From Candidatus Krumholzibacteriota bacterium (lineage in GTDB: Bacteria; Krumholzibacteriota; Krumholzibacteriia; Krumholzibacteriales; Krumholzibacteriaceae): 7,713 nt of DNA. The notes beneath the pieces are model-generated. The model did no database searches, had not been told where the DNA came from, and saw only the letters and a list, made by a program, of their open reading frames with translations. The stretch is taken from contig JAUWMD010000119.1 of assembly GCA_030613345.1 (NCBI GenBank), positions 1-7,713 on the forward strand, written 5' to 3'. The position numbers and the translations under genes are program-made. This document shows positions 1-5,975 of this stretch, piece by piece. The first letter of the stretch is position 1, and each line of letters opens with the position of its first letter.

Positions 1-1044
1 GGTGCTGCCATCACCGCCGGCGAGATAGAGCATCTCGGCACCGCTTCCTATTCTTACGAGCAGATCTACAGGTACTTGCTTCTCGGCGATCCGATGCTCC
101 GGATCGATCAGGGGCCGCAGCGGATGACGATGTCGGCCGACTGGGGGGACGGGATGCAGGAACTCCCCGCCGATACGCTGCGCTCCCGGAACAGGACTAA
201 TACCTGCAGCCTCATGTTCGGTGCGAGCGACGTCGTTGCGCTCGGAAATATCGAGTTCCTGGTCGACGGCGAGGACAGGACAGGCGACCTGACGATCACC
301 CCCACGGTGGACGAGGGACTGGACTTCGCGAGGGGCTACGAGGCGAGGGTGGACTATACGGTCAACCTCGTCGAGCAATCGCTCGTCTTCAGGGTATATT
401 CTCCAGGCGGCCTTGAAACGGGCATGAAAGAGCTCCACGCCGCCGTTTCGATGAGGCTGTACAACGGCTCGCGGGAGATACCGCCCGGCGGAGAAGCCCC
501 GGCCGAAGGCGATTTCCGCCTCGACATGCAGTTCCCCGTATGGCTCGATGCGGCGCCGCAGATCATGCTCGATGGCTCCCATCTCGCCGGCGCGTTGGTG
601 CATGCGCCCGATCCGCAGGATTCGACGGAGTGGGAAGCGAGTTTTACACCGACCCTGGCGGCGGGCGATCATGCCCTAACTGTCGCTGTCGGAGAGTACG
701 AGACCATCTATCCCTTCACGGTGGGAGGAAGCGGTCTCGTCATGGATGTCTTCAACTTCCCCAACCCGTTCGATGACGGCACGAATATCTGTTTCTCGCT
801 CAACATCGATGCTGATGCCGGGACGATCAGGATCTACAACGTCAGCGGTATCCTGATCAGGGAGATCGTAATCCCGCGCAACCTGCTCGGTTCCGCGCCT
901 CCAGACGCTCCGAACGCCGTCTGGTGGGACGGCAGGGACTTCATCGGTGACAGAGTCGCGAACGGGACTTATATCTACATGATCGATGTGGAGAGAGACG
1001 GCGGCAAAATAAGCTGCACGGGCAAGGCCGTCCGCCTCGAGTAG
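1..1044 (+). CDS. C25 (gingipain-type) peptidase, 3' fragment with C-terminal FlgD-like domain
   Basis: The reading frame is open from the first base and ends at TAG 1042-1044, so 347 C-terminal residues are visible and the start lies outside the window. Fragment residues 22-32 (RYLLLGDPMLR) match the end of the catalytic domain of gingipain-family cysteine peptidases, where an LLGDP motif is typical. The catalytic His and Cys would lie upstream and cannot be seen. Beta-rich Ig-like modules follow at about residues 60-240, including an APQIMLDG stretch and a TPTLAAGDHALTV stretch, both common in large secreted C25 proteins. The last 100 residues, from about 248, begin with VFNFPNPF and end with an NGTYIYMI-type strand. 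This is the pattern of FlgD-like Ig domains and type IX secretion C-terminal domains. I infer an exported or surface-attached peptidase. Sorting by type IX secretion is plausible but not shown. No clear terminator follows the stop. Confidence 0.8.
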   Translation, partial: GAAITAGEIEHLGTASYSYEQIYRYLLLGDPMLRIDQGPQRMTMSADWGDGMQELPADTLRSRNRTNTCSLMFGASDVVALGNIEFLVDGEDRTGDLTITPTVDEGLDFARGYEARVDYTVNLVEQSLVFRVYSPGGLETGMKELHAAVSMRLYNGSREIPPGGEAPAEGDFRLDMQFPVWLDAAPQIMLDGSHLAGALVHAPDPQDSTEWEASFTPTLAAGDHALTVAVGEYETIYPFTVGGSGLVMDVFNFPNPFDDGTNICFSLNIDADAGTIRIYNVSGILIREIVIPRNLLGSAPPDAPNAVWWDGRDFIGDRVANGTYIYMIDVERDGGKISCTGKAVRLE

Positions 1045-1055
1045 AGAAAAATCCC

Positions 1056-1085
1056 TTTACCCTTCCTCTGACTCTTCCGTAATAT
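1056..1085 (+). promoter_or_regulatory. Weak candidate promoter for the peptidoglycan-turnover genes
   Basis: TTTACC (1056-1061) and TAATAT (1080-1085) are separated by 18 nt, and each matches the sigma70 consensus at four of six positions. The site lies between the C25 peptidase stop and the TTG start of the AnmK-like gene. A short inverted repeat, ATGAC (1084-1088) and GTCAT (1103-1107), overlaps the downstream edge and could be an operator, but it is too short to be convincing. Confidence 0.3.
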
Positions 1086-1123
1086 GACTTTGTCCGATTG
1101 ATGTCATTAACACGGAGGTCGTT

Positions 1124-1831
1124 TTGGAGAAGCGGCTCGAACTCTTGAAAAAAAGCAGGGCGAGGGTTATCGTCGGCATCGAGACCGGCAGCGTGCCCGG
1201 CAGGATCGGCGCCGTCATCGTGGAAGTGAGTGGAAGCGGGGCGGATACCGTCCTCGACCTCCACTCCTTCCAGAGCGTTGAACTGCCCCCGGGGCTCATT
1301 GCCGCGCTGGAAGCGGTTGACGGCGAGAAGGAGATCGACACCCAGGAACAGGCGGACGTCAATTTCCTCACCCTGCACCATATCAACACACTCTTTTTCG
1401 ATCTTCTCGGGGCGGCGGAAGTCGATCCCGGCGAGGTCGACCTCATCGGACTCAAAGGCATGGAGATCGGCGGGATGGAATTTCCCGACGACCCCGGGGC
1501 TCTCAGTGAGATGACCGGCTGTATCGTCGCGGCCTGCTTCAGGATCGGTCCTGAAAAAGGCCGGGGCAGCTGGCTCCCCGTGAAGGAAGCTATCCTCAAG
1601 GGCATGGTCGAGGCGATGGTGGAGAAGTACGATCTCGACGAGGAGGCCAGGGAGGCCGTTGCTGTCGCGCTGCTGGCCAACGAGTCGGTCCATCACGAGG
1701 CCCTCACAGCGAAATGCTCCGATGAGGACGGTTCCGGCCCCGATACTGCCTCGCGGCGCACCATCATGGTGCAGCGGGTGAGTGACGGGGGACCGGCTCT
1801 CCACGGAGAGTTCTATTTTCCGGCGAACTGA
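1124..1831 (+). CDS. AnmK-like protein, shortened and lacking kinase motifs (putative pseudoenzyme)
   Basis: This 235-residue protein starts at TTG, fixed by GGAGG at 1114-1118 with a 5-nt spacer; the ATG at 1084 hits a stop at once. By eye it follows anhydro-N-acetylmuramic acid kinase, an ASKHA-fold enzyme of peptidoglycan recycling. Residues 14-35 sit where AnmK has its phosphate loop (GxMSGTSxDGxD), but read GIETGSVPGRIGAV. Residues 104-112 (EVDLIGLKG) match the VDLIGxHGQT strand, with the His-Gly-Gln lost. Residues 127-153 match the strand ending in DFRxxDxAxGGQGAPLVP, retaining only FR and scattered glycines. Residues 175-189 match the late KEALAFAxLAxET helix, and the FPAN terminus matches the AnmK end. 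About 130 residues are missing overall, mostly between residues 153 and 175, where AnmK has NIGGIAN, DTGPGN (catalytic Asp) and the GGG motif. Family length is about 370. Kinase activity is unlikely. The intact frame and strong ribosome site argue that it is still expressed. It lies 76 nt before the SpoIID gene. Confidence 0.65.
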   Translation: MEKRLELLKKSRARVIVGIETGSVPGRIGAVIVEVSGSGADTVLDLHSFQSVELPPGLIAALEAVDGEKEIDTQEQADVNFLTLHHINTLFFDLLGAAEVDPGEVDLIGLKGMEIGGMEFPDDPGALSEMTGCIVAACFRIGPEKGRGSWLPVKEAILKGMVEAMVEKYDLDEEAREAVAVALLANESVHHEALTAKCSDEDGSGPDTASRRTIMVQRVSDGGPALHGEFYFPAN

Positions 1832-1849
1832 GTTTTCCGGCAGACTGAA
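1816..1849 (+). repeat. 17-bp imperfect tandem duplication across the AnmK-like stop codon
   Basis: Bases 1816-1832 and 1833-1849 are adjacent copies sharing TTTTCCGGC and ACTGA, with 14 of 17 positions identical. The first copy contains the last codons and the TGA of the AnmK-like gene, and the second lies just downstream. A period of 17 is not a multiple of three, so the second copy cannot extend the same frame. It looks like replication slippage or a small duplication. Confidence 0.7.
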
Positions 1850-1907
1850 GGGTGTGTCAGCCGCCACTGTGGGAGATTGTTCCATCCATCCGGCGGGATC
1901 GATACCT

Positions 1908-3239
1908 ATGAAGACGGTCTTTCGATATATCCCCTCCTTTCGAGCATCCGCGGCACTGACGGCGGTCGTGCTCGCAGCGTCACTGGTTATGGTCTTTTCC
2001 TGTGCCGCTCCCGACAGGGGCGCCTATCAGCCCTTAGAGACCCTGCCTGAGACAGAGATAGACCTGCCCGGCGGGGACGATGTCCCCGTTGTCCGCGTAC
2101 TGGTGCTCGAGACGGATGACCGCATCAGGATCGATATTCCCGACGGCCAGGTCGCCGCGAAATCGGAGGACGGGAGGACGATCGGCAGGTGCGAGGTGAG
2201 CGGGACCGTCGTCGTATCGAAGACGAGAAACGGTCTGAGGCTGAAGCAGAGGAACAGGCCCGTCCACGAGGCGCCGGTCATGGAGCTCCGGCCGTCGGAA
2301 GATGCAGGGTTCACGATCGAAGATACGCCGTACAGGGGGGGGCTGCTTCTGCGCCGGAGCGGCGGGAAGACGATTCTCGCGATCAACGTCATCGAGATCG
2401 ACGACTATCTCAAGGGCGTCCTGCCCGCCGAGATCGGATACCTCAAGGAAGGACAGTACGAGGCGTACAAAGTACAGGCGATCGCCTCACGCTCCTACGC
2501 GCTGAGCAAGCTCGAGGAGAAGAAGAACGAACTGTATGATATGCAGGCTACGATCATGGACCAGGTCTACAGGGGTATCAAGGGTGAGAACAGGGTCGCC
2601 TCCGAGGCGGTGGACAGGACGAGAGGGGTCGTCGGCATCTGGGAAGGAGAGCCGATAAGGGCGTATTACTCCGCCTGCTGCGGGGGGCATACATCCGATA
2701 TCCGCGTGTCGTGGCCGTGGAAGGCGCATTATCCCTACCTGTATGGGCACAGGGACGCGCCGGGAGAGGGCGTGAAGTCGTACTGCAGGGAATCGAGGCA
2801 CTTCAGGTGGGAAGTCGTCTGGAGCGGCAGCGACCTTTCGAGGATAACGGGCAAGACCCTCCCCGCCGAGCTCGGCGGCAGGGTGGCCCCGTTCAACGTT
2901 ATCCGCGATATAAGGGTGGTCGGGCACGCCCCGAGCGGCAGGGCCAGGGTGGTCGAGATCGTCACCGATAACGGCACCTACAGGGTCGAGGGCGACCGGA
3001 TCCGGTGGGTACTGAGGCCCGAATCGGCCAAGGGGCCGATCCTGAGGTCCACACTCTTCAAGATGGAGGTCAGCAGGCGTGGGGGACGGGTCAGGCAGAT
3101 CCGCCTCAAGGGCGGAGGGAACGGCCACGGTGTCGGCATGTGCCAGTCGGGAGCCATCGGGATGGCATCCGGGGGATACAGCGCCGAGAGGATCCTAGCC
3201 CACTACTATCCTGGGGCTGCGTTGAGCAAGATCTACTGA
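1908..3239 (+). CDS. SpoIID/LytB-domain lipoprotein, likely peptidoglycan lytic transglycosylase or amidase enhancer
   Basis: The product has 443 residues. The frame is open further upstream, but ATG 1908 is preferred because it is followed by a signal peptide: basic N-terminus, hydrophobic residues 15-30 and a lipobox-like VFSC with the lipidated Cys at residue 32. The ribosome site is weak (GGCGGGA near 1892). The SpoIID domain fills most of the mature protein. The KGVLPAEI motif (169-176) carries E175, equivalent to the Glu required for glycan cleavage in Bacillus SpoIID. A KVQAIASRSYAL motif follows, then YYSACCGGHT (253-262), whose Cys pair and His resemble the metal-binding site of some family members. 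Near the end is GHGVGMCQSGA (406-416), the strongest family signature. Residues 35-120 form a less conserved N-terminal region. SpoIID acts on glycan strands stripped of stem peptides, and in Gram-negatives such proteins are often called LytB-like. NagZ follows after 11 nt, indicating co-transcription. Confidence 0.9.
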   Translation: MKTVFRYIPSFRASAALTAVVLAASLVMVFSCAAPDRGAYQPLETLPETEIDLPGGDDVPVVRVLVLETDDRIRIDIPDGQVAAKSEDGRTIGRCEVSGTVVVSKTRNGLRLKQRNRPVHEAPVMELRPSEDAGFTIEDTPYRGGLLLRRSGGKTILAINVIEIDDYLKGVLPAEIGYLKEGQYEAYKVQAIASRSYALSKLEEKKNELYDMQATIMDQVYRGIKGENRVASEAVDRTRGVVGIWEGEPIRAYYSACCGGHTSDIRVSWPWKAHYPYLYGHRDAPGEGVKSYCRESRHFRWEVVWSGSDLSRITGKTLPAELGGRVAPFNVIRDIRVVGHAPSGRARVVEIVTDNGTYRVEGDRIRWVLRPESAKGPILRSTLFKMEVSRRGGRVRQIRLKGGGNGHGVGMCQSGAIGMASGGYSAERILAHYYPGAALSKIY

Positions 3240-3250
3240 AGGAATATCCC

Positions 3251-4921
3251 ATGTCTACCGATATCAGCGATATACACCGACTGCTGTCCCCTTTTCTCGT
3301 GACGGGGCTGGCCGGCACTGAATTAACGCAGGCTGAGCGTGAAATGCTCTCCGAAGGTCCGCCTGCCGGTTTGATCCTTTTCCACCGTAACGTCGAGAGC
3401 GCCGCGCAGCTCGGCCGGCTCACCGGCGAGGTGACGTCTCTCGTCGAGGCGGCATCAGGTCTGCCGCCGCTGATAATGGCAGATCACGAGGGGGGCAGGA
3501 TCTCGGTGCTCGCCAGGGCGATAGGGGTGCCCCCATCACAGATGGCCGCCTGGAGGCCGAGGTCGGAGGAGCTCCTGGCGGGAATCGCAGCGGCGACGTC
3601 GCGGCTGATGAGGATCTGCGGCATCAACCTCTCGCTCTCGCCGGTCGCCGACGTCAACTCGGAGCCCCTCAATCCAGTCATAGGCACCAGGTCTTTCGGG
3701 GAAGACCCCGAGATAGTTTCCTCTGCAGTGAGGATCGCCGTGAGGGCGATAGCCGGGGAGGGGATGCTGAGCTGCCTGAAACATTTCCCGGGGCACGGCG
3801 CCGCCTCTCTTGACTCGCATCTGACACTTCCGGTGATCGGCAGGACGATCGAACAGCTCCGGGAGGAGGAACTGCCGCCGTTCATCGCGGGAATCGAAGA
3901 GGGAGCCGATACGGTGATGATGGCTCATATCGCGCTGACCGAACACGATCTCCCCGCATCACTCGACCGCAGGATCGTCACCGGGCTGCTGAGGGAGAAA
4001 CTGGGGTTCGAGGGTGTGGTCATCACCGATGCGCTGGAGATGGCCGGCGCTCTGCCCGCCGGGCGCGCGATGAAGTCTGTCGAGCCCGCGTCGGGGGGGC
4101 GCAAGTCAGGCGACGCTGTACCCGCCACCATCGCCGCAAGGGCCCTCGAGGCGGGGAACGACCTGCTCCTGATGTCGAGACCGCTCGAGGAGGTATATGC
4201 CGAACTGGCTCTCCATTCAGCCCCCCTCGGCAAGGAGCTTTCGACGGCCGCCCTGGCCGAACGTATGGAGGGATCGGCGGCGAGGATAGTTTCGCTCAGA
4301 GACAGAGCGAACGAGACTTTTAAAGGAGATCCTTCCCCGGCCGATCTGCAGGCTTTCCTGGACAAGGGAGGGTATGCATCTGTCAACGAAGCGTTATTGA
4401 TGAGAAGCGTCTTTTCTGTCGCCGGGAGCGATAGTCCGGGAAATAGCGGAAGGTGGTCCGGCGAGCCTGTATTGCCGGTTTTCCTCGGCGAAAAGCCGGA
4501 TTTCGACAGCTATGTCGTCAGGAGATTCATCTTCAGAGTGCTCAGGGGGCTCGACGAGGCCGGGCCGTACGTCGATCCCGGGGATGGCATTCCGGATCAT
4601 GTCTCCGAACGTGTGCCGGAGCGATTCTCCGGTCCGGATCAGCTCAGTCCGGTGAGGACGGGAGATGGTCTGGAGACAGGATTGTACCTCTTCGAGCCGG
4701 TCAGACGGCCTGCGGCGAGGCGGGCTCTGTTTATACTCTGCCGGAAGGCGCCGCCGGAGGATGTTATCCGTGCCGTCGCTGCCGGGTACGATTCCCTGGT
4801 TGTTGCGGGGAGGCCGTGGGACGCCGCCCTGCTCCCGCCGGGCAGTTCCGTGGTCGTGACTTACGGGATCTATGATGCGGCTGCCGACCTGGTAGCGGGT
4901 ATGATCCAGGGACGTGTATAG
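3251..4921 (+). CDS. nagZ: Glycoside hydrolase family 3 beta-N-acetylglucosaminidase (NagZ type)
   Basis: The product has 556 residues. ATG 3251 is chosen because AAGGA at 3239-3243 lies 7 nt upstream and overlaps the SpoIID stop; the longer frame upstream only shadows SpoIID. The GH3 barrel spans about residues 10-320. It contains DHEGGR (78-83), the SPVADVN and IGTRSFGEDP motifs, and KHFPGHG followed by DSH (177-190). The last provides the Asp188/His190 acid-base dyad typical of NagZ rather than of general GH3 glucosidases. The likely nucleophile is D260 in VITDALEM. Between that motif and ARALEAGNDLLLM lies an insertion of about 20 residues rich in Gly, Ser, Arg and Pro. Residues 380-556 resemble the alpha/beta C-terminal domain of two-domain NagZ proteins such as the Bacillus enzyme. 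No signal peptide is visible, so cytoplasmic action on imported GlcNAc-anhydroMurNAc-peptides is likely. The AnmK-like and SpoIID genes upstream support a role in peptidoglycan recycling. Confidence 0.92.
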   Translation: MSTDISDIHRLLSPFLVTGLAGTELTQAEREMLSEGPPAGLILFHRNVESAAQLGRLTGEVTSLVEAASGLPPLIMADHEGGRISVLARAIGVPPSQMAAWRPRSEELLAGIAAATSRLMRICGINLSLSPVADVNSEPLNPVIGTRSFGEDPEIVSSAVRIAVRAIAGEGMLSCLKHFPGHGAASLDSHLTLPVIGRTIEQLREEELPPFIAGIEEGADTVMMAHIALTEHDLPASLDRRIVTGLLREKLGFEGVVITDALEMAGALPAGRAMKSVEPASGGRKSGDAVPATIAARALEAGNDLLLMSRPLEEVYAELALHSAPLGKELSTAALAERMEGSAARIVSLRDRANETFKGDPSPADLQAFLDKGGYASVNEALLMRSVFSVAGSDSPGNSGRWSGEPVLPVFLGEKPDFDSYVVRRFIFRVLRGLDEAGPYVDPGDGIPDHVSERVPERFSGPDQLSPVRTGDGLETGLYLFEPVRRPAARRALFILCRKAPPEDVIRAVAAGYDSLVVAGRPWDAALLPPGSSVVVTYGIYDAAADLVAGMIQGRV

Positions 4922-4958
4922 AGGCGCTGCAGGGTGCCCGGAAGACCGCATAATTGGA

Positions 4959-4987
4959 TTGACTTGTATCTGGAGACCTGTTATAAA
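4959..4987 (+). promoter_or_regulatory. Sigma70-type promoter for tRNA-Asp
   Basis: TTGACT (4959-4964) and TATAAA (4982-4987) are separated by exactly 17 nt, each matching the consensus at five of six positions. This is the best promoter in the window. It begins 37 nt after the nagZ stop and predicts transcription from about 4993-4995, some 80 nt before the mature tRNA end. A small 5-bp hairpin with a GCGG loop (5034-5047) lies in the leader that RNase P would remove. Confidence 0.75.
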
Positions 4988-5000
4988 TAGGGCACTGACG

Positions 5001-5018
5001 GCGGAGGCCGCTTTTTTT
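5001..5018 (+). terminator. Short GC hairpin plus T7 tract between the tRNA promoter and the tRNA
   Basis: GCGG (5001-5004) and CCGC (5008-5011) form a 4-bp stem with a 3-nt loop, followed directly by seven T residues (5012-5018). An alternative register, CGGC/GCCG, is also possible. It could end read-through from nagZ, but it lies just downstream of the predicted tRNA start. The stem is short for an efficient intrinsic terminator. Confidence 0.4.
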
Positions 5019-5075
5019 CTTTCAATATCACTCGAGCAGCGGTGCTCCCGGCGGGTCAGTTTAAAGGATCATTGC

Positions 5076-5150
5076 GGGGTCGTAGTTCAGTTTGGTTAGA
5101 ACGCCGGCCTGTCACGCCGGAGGTCGCGAGTTCGAGTCTCGTCGGCCCCG
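5076..5150 (+). tRNA. tRNA-Asp (anticodon GTC)
   Basis: A complete cloverleaf of 75 nt can be folded by hand. The 7-bp acceptor stem pairs 5076-5082 with 5143-5149, including one G-T pair. The D stem is GTTC/GAAC (5085-5088 with 5099-5102) around a 10-nt loop containing GG. The anticodon stem is CCGGC/GCCGG (5104-5108 with 5116-5120), its loop holding GTC at 5111-5113. The T arm is 5126-5142 with loop TTCGAGT, and the discriminator is G5150. The 3' CCA is not encoded and must be added after transcription. A T7 tract (5151-5157) follows directly and may help end transcription. Confidence 0.98.
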
Positions 5151-5216
5151 TTTTTTTACGGAGAGCCTTTCCGCCCCGGTGCGCCCGGTGTGGAAAATGC
5201 CAGGGTCCGAACAGCA

Positions 5217-5244
5217 AAAGGGCGGGATCGATATCCCGCCCTTT
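5217..5244. terminator. Bidirectional intrinsic terminator between tRNA-Asp and the RRM gene
   Basis: AAAGGGCGGGAT (5217-5228) and ATCCCGCCCTTT (5233-5244) form a perfect 12-bp stem with a CGAT loop. The A-rich left edge and T-rich right edge give short U tracts when read in either direction. It lies between the plus-strand tRNA and the 3' end of the minus-strand RRM gene (stop 45 nt away), as expected for a shared terminator of convergent units. Confidence 0.85.
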
Positions 5245-5288
5245 CTGTATTTATAAACGGCTCGAAGGCTTGCATGAGACCTGTGTCT

Positions 5289-5564
5289 CTAGTAACTGCC
5301 GTCGCCGCGACGTTCCTCGCGGGGCTTGGCCTCGCTGACCTTGAGGGGGCGTCCGTCGATATCCTTGCCGTTCATCTCGCCGATAGCCTTGTCGGCTTCC
5401 TCGTCGTTTTCCATCTCGACAAAGCCGAAGCCTCTCGAGCGCTCGGTGATCCTGTCTTTGATGACACGGGCGGCCTTGACGGCGCCGAAGGGGGCGAACA
5501 GCTCGCTAAGATCATCGTCGGTCGTTGAGAAGGGAAGGTTCCCCACGTAGATATTCTTGGCCAT
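5289..5564 (-). CDS. Small RRM-domain RNA-binding protein
   Basis: The product has 91 residues and is almost entirely one RNA recognition motif. RNP2 is IYVGNL (5-10), and RNP1 is RGFGFVEM (44-51) with the key aromatic residues at Y6, F46 and F48; the last RNP1 position is Met rather than the usual aromatic. The C-terminal tail from about residue 80 is short, charged and Arg/Gly-containing (PREERRGDGSY), as in cyanobacterial and other bacterial Rbp proteins. Such proteins bind single-stranded RNA and are often linked to cold or stress responses; the targets here are unknown. ATG at 5564-5562 begins the conserved MAKNIYVGNL start. An AGGA element lies about 11 nt upstream, a slightly long spacing. 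Transcription converges on the tRNA-Asp unit and is probably ended by the inverted repeat at 5217-5244. It is probably monocistronic. Confidence 0.93.
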   Translation of the reverse strand: MAKNIYVGNLPFSTTDDDLSELFAPFGAVKAARVIKDRITERSRGFGFVEMENDEEADKAIGEMNGKDIDGRPLKVSEAKPREERRGDGSY

Positions 5565-5690
5565 TTTCTTTCGGGTCCTTTCGAATCTAAAACAAAGCTA
5601 AACGGTCGGTCGCTGCCGCGTGTGCGGCAGTTTGATTTCGTCGGCTTCGGGAACCACCTCTCTTTCATCAGCGGCTTGCCGTGGTTCAGG
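5565..5690 (-). promoter_or_regulatory. 5' region of the RRM gene with two inverted repeats
   Basis: Read on the minus strand, the region upstream of the RRM start contains a perfect 7-bp hairpin, CTGCCGC/GCGGCAG with a 4-nt loop (5613-5630). Further up is a 7-bp inverted repeat, GAACCAC/GTGGTTC (5651-5657 and 5681-5687), with a 23-nt interior. If both lie in the mRNA leader, they could be binding sites for the RRM protein itself or cold-responsive structures. I found no strong minus-strand promoter, so the transcript start is unknown. Confidence 0.35.
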
Positions 5691-5853
5691 ATCGGCAGTC
5701 ATGCGCGTGCGCTGTTCCGGCATGCTTCCCCGGCTCAAGGCAGTCATCGATTCAGATTAGTCCTGGGATTGATGAGGCAGGAATCAGAACTGTATCGAAT
5801 GGCTCCTGGACCGGGTCGATCTTGGAACGTAGAGTAACTTTTAAACAATCTCC
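5691..5853. other. Intergenic stretch without a supported gene
   Basis: No frame here resembles a protein. The best small candidate is a 19-codon frame at 5701-5760 (ATG to TAG) with AGGA 9 nt upstream, but its sequence has no recognisable features. The 9-bp word GGCAGTCAT occurs twice (5694-5702 and 5740-5748), probably by chance. The region separates the divergently transcribed RRM and C69 genes and presumably holds minus-strand promoter elements that I could not identify. Confidence 0.3.
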
Positions 5854-5882
5854 TTGTTTGTACAAAATACTGGTAATAATAT
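5854..5882 (+). promoter_or_regulatory. Candidate promoter for the C69 dipeptidase gene
   Basis: TTGTTT (5854-5859) and TAATAT (5877-5882) have a 17-nt spacer within the most AT-rich stretch of the window (about 5835-5890). The -10 matches the consensus at four of six positions and the -35 at three, so the spacing and base composition are the main support. The start would fall near 5889, giving a leader of about 85 nt before the GTG start codon. Confidence 0.45.
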
Positions 5883-5888
5883 ACACCA

Positions 5889-5937
5889 TTCCGGCAAGCT
5901 GTTTCCAGAAGAAACTTGCCTTTATTATCGGCCGGAA
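5889..5937 (+). promoter_or_regulatory. Leader of the C69 gene with two competing hairpins
   Basis: Hairpin A pairs GGCAA (5893-5897) with TTGCC (5916-5920) and, after a 3-nt bulge, GTTTC (5901-5905) with GAAAC (5911-5915). It is followed by TTTATTAT, giving a terminator-like shape. Hairpin B pairs TTCCGGC (5889-5895) with GCCGGAA (5931-5937). Both use bases 5893-5895, so they cannot form fully together. This is compatible with attenuation, but neither structure is strong and no ligand or leader peptide is evident. Confidence 0.35.
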
Positions 5938-5975
5938 GACTGCTACAAGATATCCACTCACCATGGAGGTATCCG

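Noticed and set aside
941..1885. Long minus-strand frame of 314 codons
   Set aside because: It lies antisense to the AnmK-like gene, has no recognisable motifs, and is expected by chance in GC-rich coding DNA.
1782..1907. N-terminal extension of the SpoIID frame from a GTG
   Set aside because: It overlaps the AnmK-like gene and would bury the lipoprotein signal peptide that begins at ATG 1908.
3005..3250. N-terminal extension of the nagZ frame
   Set aside because: The extra codons overlap the conserved SpoIID C-terminus in another frame. ATG 3251 has a well-placed ribosome site and the normal NagZ N-terminus.
5076..5150. tRNA-Asp as an integration (att) site
   Set aside because: No second copy of the tRNA 3' end and no integrase gene is present in the window. 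The flanking genes look like ordinary chromosome.
5042..5338. 98-codon frame over the tRNA-Asp gene
   Set aside because: It translates the tRNA itself, giving the well-known spurious SSVWLERRPVTPEVASSSLVGPV-type product. The cloverleaf explains the conservation.
5701..5760. 19-codon upstream open reading frame
   Set aside because: It has a possible AGGA at a good spacing but no recognisable features, and it ends well before the C69 promoter candidate, so it could not act as its leader peptide.
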